Shown one piece after another: positions 61,990 through 64,000 of a stretch of 64,000 nt of DNA. The first letter of the stretch is position 1, and the number at the start of each line of letters is the position of its first letter. The stretch lies in contig NZ_CP022314.1 in assembly GCF_003352915.1 (NCBI RefSeq), forward strand, positions 855,514-919,513. Direction: 5' to 3'. Source of the stretch: Arthrobacter sp. PM3. Lineage in GTDB: Bacteria > Actinomycetota > Actinomycetes > Actinomycetales > Micrococcaceae. The notes under the pieces are model-generated. The model was not told the DNA's origin. It ran no database searches and saw only the letters and a program-made list of their open reading frames with translations. Made by a program: the position numbers and the translations under genes.

Positions 61990-63663
61990 ATGTTCGATCG
62001 ACCTGCGGCAGAGGAAGTCCTCAACATGACCGCGCAGGCCGTGTCGAAGATGAGGTTCTGTGAGATCGAGGATCGCTACTTCGCGGTCGAGGGCCAGTGG
62101 AAGCCGGTCCTCGAACGAGCGGCGTTGCCTCTGGATCAGGACGTGCGGCGCCTCAACGGCCGGGACGCCTTTCTTCCGCGCTTCGGCCCGGGATGGCGGT
62201 ACGCGCTGTTCACTTTTGGCGACGGCGGCGAGCTGAACGGGTGTCTGGTGCTGTCCTCCGCGGACCCTCCGGATCTCTCGCAGCTGATGCAACTCCGGAC
62301 AGTTGCCGAGACCGCGGGAGCGACTCAGGCCAGGGGATCCACCGCGCAACTCCCGAATGGTGCAATGGGTCAGCTGCTCTCCCCGGACGACGTGGCGCAG
62401 CGTCTCCCGTCCCTCTCGGCGAGGGTACTTGAGCTGGAAGAACATGCCAGGATCCGGGAGGCCCTGGACCAGGTCACGACTCCCGATCTCGACAGTGACT
62501 CCAGGGAGGATCTCTTGGCGGAGGTCCTTTCACAACTGACGGGGCGGCCCATCTGTACTGAGGACGCATTCGGGCATATTCGTGCGACGGCGGGGACCGG
62601 GCCCAAACGCCCCTACCCCAGGCTTGGTGCTGCCGCCAGATTGCGGACTGCGCAGCTCTGGCGTGCTTCCGGCTCGCCGGTCCGTGAACCGCGAAGGCTT
62701 GTTGCCCTTGCCCTGTCCCACGGCGAGGTGTTGGGGGCTATGTGCATGCTGGAAACCGGCAGGGCGGTCACAGCCGGCAACGTCTTCGCTTTGAAGTACG
62801 CAACCCGGCTCTTGGAGGTCGAGTTGTCGCACCGCCGCAGCCTGGCCCAGCTGGAACTAAAGCTGGGGCGCGACCTCGTGGACGAACTGGTGTCGGGAAT
62901 GGATGTCGCGACTGCGAGCGTTCGTACCACGGCATTGGGATATGACATCAGTGGTCCGCATCACGTCATCGTGGCGGAGTGGCAGCCGCCGCGAACTGAC
63001 GATACTGTCGTCGTCGCACTGCGCAGGACGCTCCTGGCGCTCCGCTCATCCGCGCTCGTTTCACGGCGCTCGGACATGGCTGTCGCCGTGGTCCGCGGAG
63101 ATCCGTTGGGTGTCGAGGTCTTTTCCGTTCTCGCCAAGACCCTGCGAAGTGCCACCGGTGCCATGGGCATCGGCGGTCCAAGCCCGGATGTCGCCCAGAT
63201 TCCGCGCTCGTTCTCGGAAGCCCTCCACGCGCTGCACGTTCGGGCCGGTTCAACCGATCGCTACGGCGTCACCCGCTTTGATCAACTGGGGATATACCGC
63301 ATCTTGGCAACAGGCGGGGGCGAACCGGATCTGGCCGGCTATGTCGACGAGTGGCTCGGAACCCTTCAACGCGCCGACAAGAGCCGGGGCTCTGACCTGG
63401 TGCATACCCTGGCCCAGTACCTGGACCACGGCGGCAACTATGACAGTTCAGCCGAGAGCCTGACGATCCATCGAAGTACCCTGCGTTACCGCTTGAAGTC
63501 CATCCGGCAGATTACCGGCTTCGACCTTGCCGACCCAGAGACCAGACTGAACCTGCATGTCGCAACGCGCGCATGGCGCCTTCGTCCGCACGCGCCCCTC
63601 ACGCCTCATAGCCGGGCCACAACTTACCGGCCGACTGGCCGCGGCCGGCGCGGTGCCGATTGA
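61990..63663 (+). CDS. PucR/CdaR-type transcriptional regulator with C-terminal HTH
   Basis: About 557 residues from ATG 61990, preceded by GAGG; ATG 61867 would add 41 residues. The N-terminal region is GAF-like, a central segment has GGUCS-like sensor features, and the C-terminal helix-turn-helix includes TLAQYLDHGGNYDSSAESL and RSTLRYRLKSIRQITGFDL, the HTH_30 signature. The effector is not assignable. It may regulate the neighbouring FAD protein or chaperones. Confidence 0.82.
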   Translation: MFDRPAAEEVLNMTAQAVSKMRFCEIEDRYFAVEGQWKPVLERAALPLDQDVRRLNGRDAFLPRFGPGWRYALFTFGDGGELNGCLVLSSADPPDLSQLMQLRTVAETAGATQARGSTAQLPNGAMGQLLSPDDVAQRLPSLSARVLELEEHARIREALDQVTTPDLDSDSREDLLAEVLSQLTGRPICTEDAFGHIRATAGTGPKRPYPRLGAAARLRTAQLWRASGSPVREPRRLVALALSHGEVLGAMCMLETGRAVTAGNVFALKYATRLLEVELSHRRSLAQLELKLGRDLVDELVSGMDVATASVRTTALGYDISGPHHVIVAEWQPPRTDDTVVVALRRTLLALRSSALVSRRSDMAVAVVRGDPLGVEVFSVLAKTLRSATGAMGIGGPSPDVAQIPRSFSEALHALHVRAGSTDRYGVTRFDQLGIYRILATGGGEPDLAGYVDEWLGTLQRADKSRGSDLVHTLAQYLDHGGNYDSSAESLTIHRSTLRYRLKSIRQITGFDLADPETRLNLHVATRAWRLRPHAPLTPHSRATTYRPTGRGRRGAD

Positions 63664-63766
63664 CCTGCCACATGGGCAGCTTCCGGACAGGCGGGGCAAT
63701 GCGGGATCCATGGCGGGCGGTGACATCCGGTTCGCCGGTCAGACACTGAACCTTAGGAGGCCGCTC

Positions 63767-64000
63767 GTGCCGGACAGTTCGGGCGAGGCAAACCGCATCA
63801 GTGCCCGTACCCTGGGCGTGCTCGCCGAACCGGAGGTCACCGCCGAGTTTGCCGAACGTAACGGCCGCGAAGTGGGCCATCTGCTCAACCTTGCCGATGA
63901 GCGCCACGACTGGTCCGTGGTGATCGAGTACCAGGATTTTGCGGCTGGCGAAGGGTTGGCGCCGATGCTGGACTCCATGGCGAAGCACCGTATCCGCCGC
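63767..64000 (+). CDS. unidentified protein, N-terminal part (partial at window end)
   Basis: GTG 63767 preceded by AGGAGG at the ideal distance; 78 codons are open to the end of the window. The N-terminus reads VPDSSGEANRISARTLGVLA, with no domain recognised. The strong ribosome-binding site makes a real gene likely. It lies 103 bases after the regulator and could be co-transcribed. Confidence 0.6.
   Translation, partial: MPDSSGEANRISARTLGVLAEPEVTAEFAERNGREVGHLLNLADERHDWSVVIEYQDFAAGEGLAPMLDSMAKHRIRR

Overview
The window reads as chromosomal DNA of a high-GC Gram-positive actinomycete, most likely Arthrobacter, Pseudarthrobacter or a close relative in the Micrococcaceae. The supporting signs are a very strong G/C preference at third codon positions, frequent GTG and TTG starts, a SAM-IV-type riboswitch, small actinobacterial families (DUF4235, UPF0303), an RHH-less PutA, and the gene families themselves. 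The genus is inferred from gene style, not from a marker gene. No rRNA, CRISPR array, transposase or phage gene was seen. The only RNA gene found is one tRNA-Gly.

Layout. 1-3.8 kb: end of pabB, cardiolipin synthase, and a class-IV aminotransferase-fold lyase (pabC-like). 3.8-7.1 kb: a long palindrome between convergent genes, an orphan ATP-grasp protein, then a SAM-IV riboswitch ahead of a DUF1737-rhodanese-metZ sulfur assimilation operon. 7.1-9.9 kb: a GCS2-type carboxylate-amine ligase and an unusual XRE-HTH/MurA fusion whose start codon lies in an 8-bp inverted repeat. 10-13.3 kb: a TPP-riboswitch-controlled ECF transporter (ykoE-D-C type) for a thiamine precursor. 13.5-15.3 kb: small conserved genes. 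15.3-22.4 kb: a complete Mrp Na+/H+ antiporter operon (A/B fused, C, D, E, F, G) ending in a voltage-sensor K+ channel gene. 22.5-25.7 kb: an MFS transporter and a KhtT/KhtU-type K+/H+ antiporter pair. 25.7-31.6 kb: dcd, an SRPBCC protein, tRNA-Gly, two MFS exporters, a LysR regulator and a zinc-ribbon protein. 31.8-38.2 kb: putA, an APC permease and a LysR regulator; putA and the permease have a nearly superimposable promoter. 38.3-45.9 kb: panD, an AEC carrier, a sarcosine/N-methyltryptophan oxidase, LysR, and a tartrate (or D-malate) dehydrogenase-DctA-glycerate kinase operon. 45.9-49.7 kb: an exported HNH nuclease with an Excalibur domain and a GH15 protein fused to a degenerate trehalose-phosphatase-like domain. 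49.8-52.5 kb: an aldehyde dehydrogenase remnant and a hydrolase/SCP2-like operon with its own LysR. 52.5-59.4 kb: a tightly overlapping stress operon dnaK-grpE-dnaJ-cbpM-clpB-trxC. 59.7-64 kb: a UBP zinc finger protein, a cNMP-binding/thioredoxin-reductase-like fusion without redox cysteines, a PucR/CdaR-type regulator, and the start of an unidentified gene.

Themes. Ion homeostasis is concentrated in 15-26 kb (Mrp, K+ channel, KhtTU). Two metabolite riboswitches control sulfur and thiamine acquisition. Amino and organic acid catabolism is organised as LysR-plus-target modules. From about 49.8 kb to the end, third positions look less G/C-biased by eye, the cargo is stress-related and a broken aldehyde dehydrogenase sits at the left edge. 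This could be an acquired block, but the limits are inferred and no integrase or direct repeat was found. The best candidates for something under-described are the HTH-MurA fusion with its own palindrome, the cysteine-less cNMP-Grx-TrxR-like protein with its UBP-zinc-finger partner beside the second-type chaperone operon, and the GH15 enzyme carrying a dead phosphatase domain.
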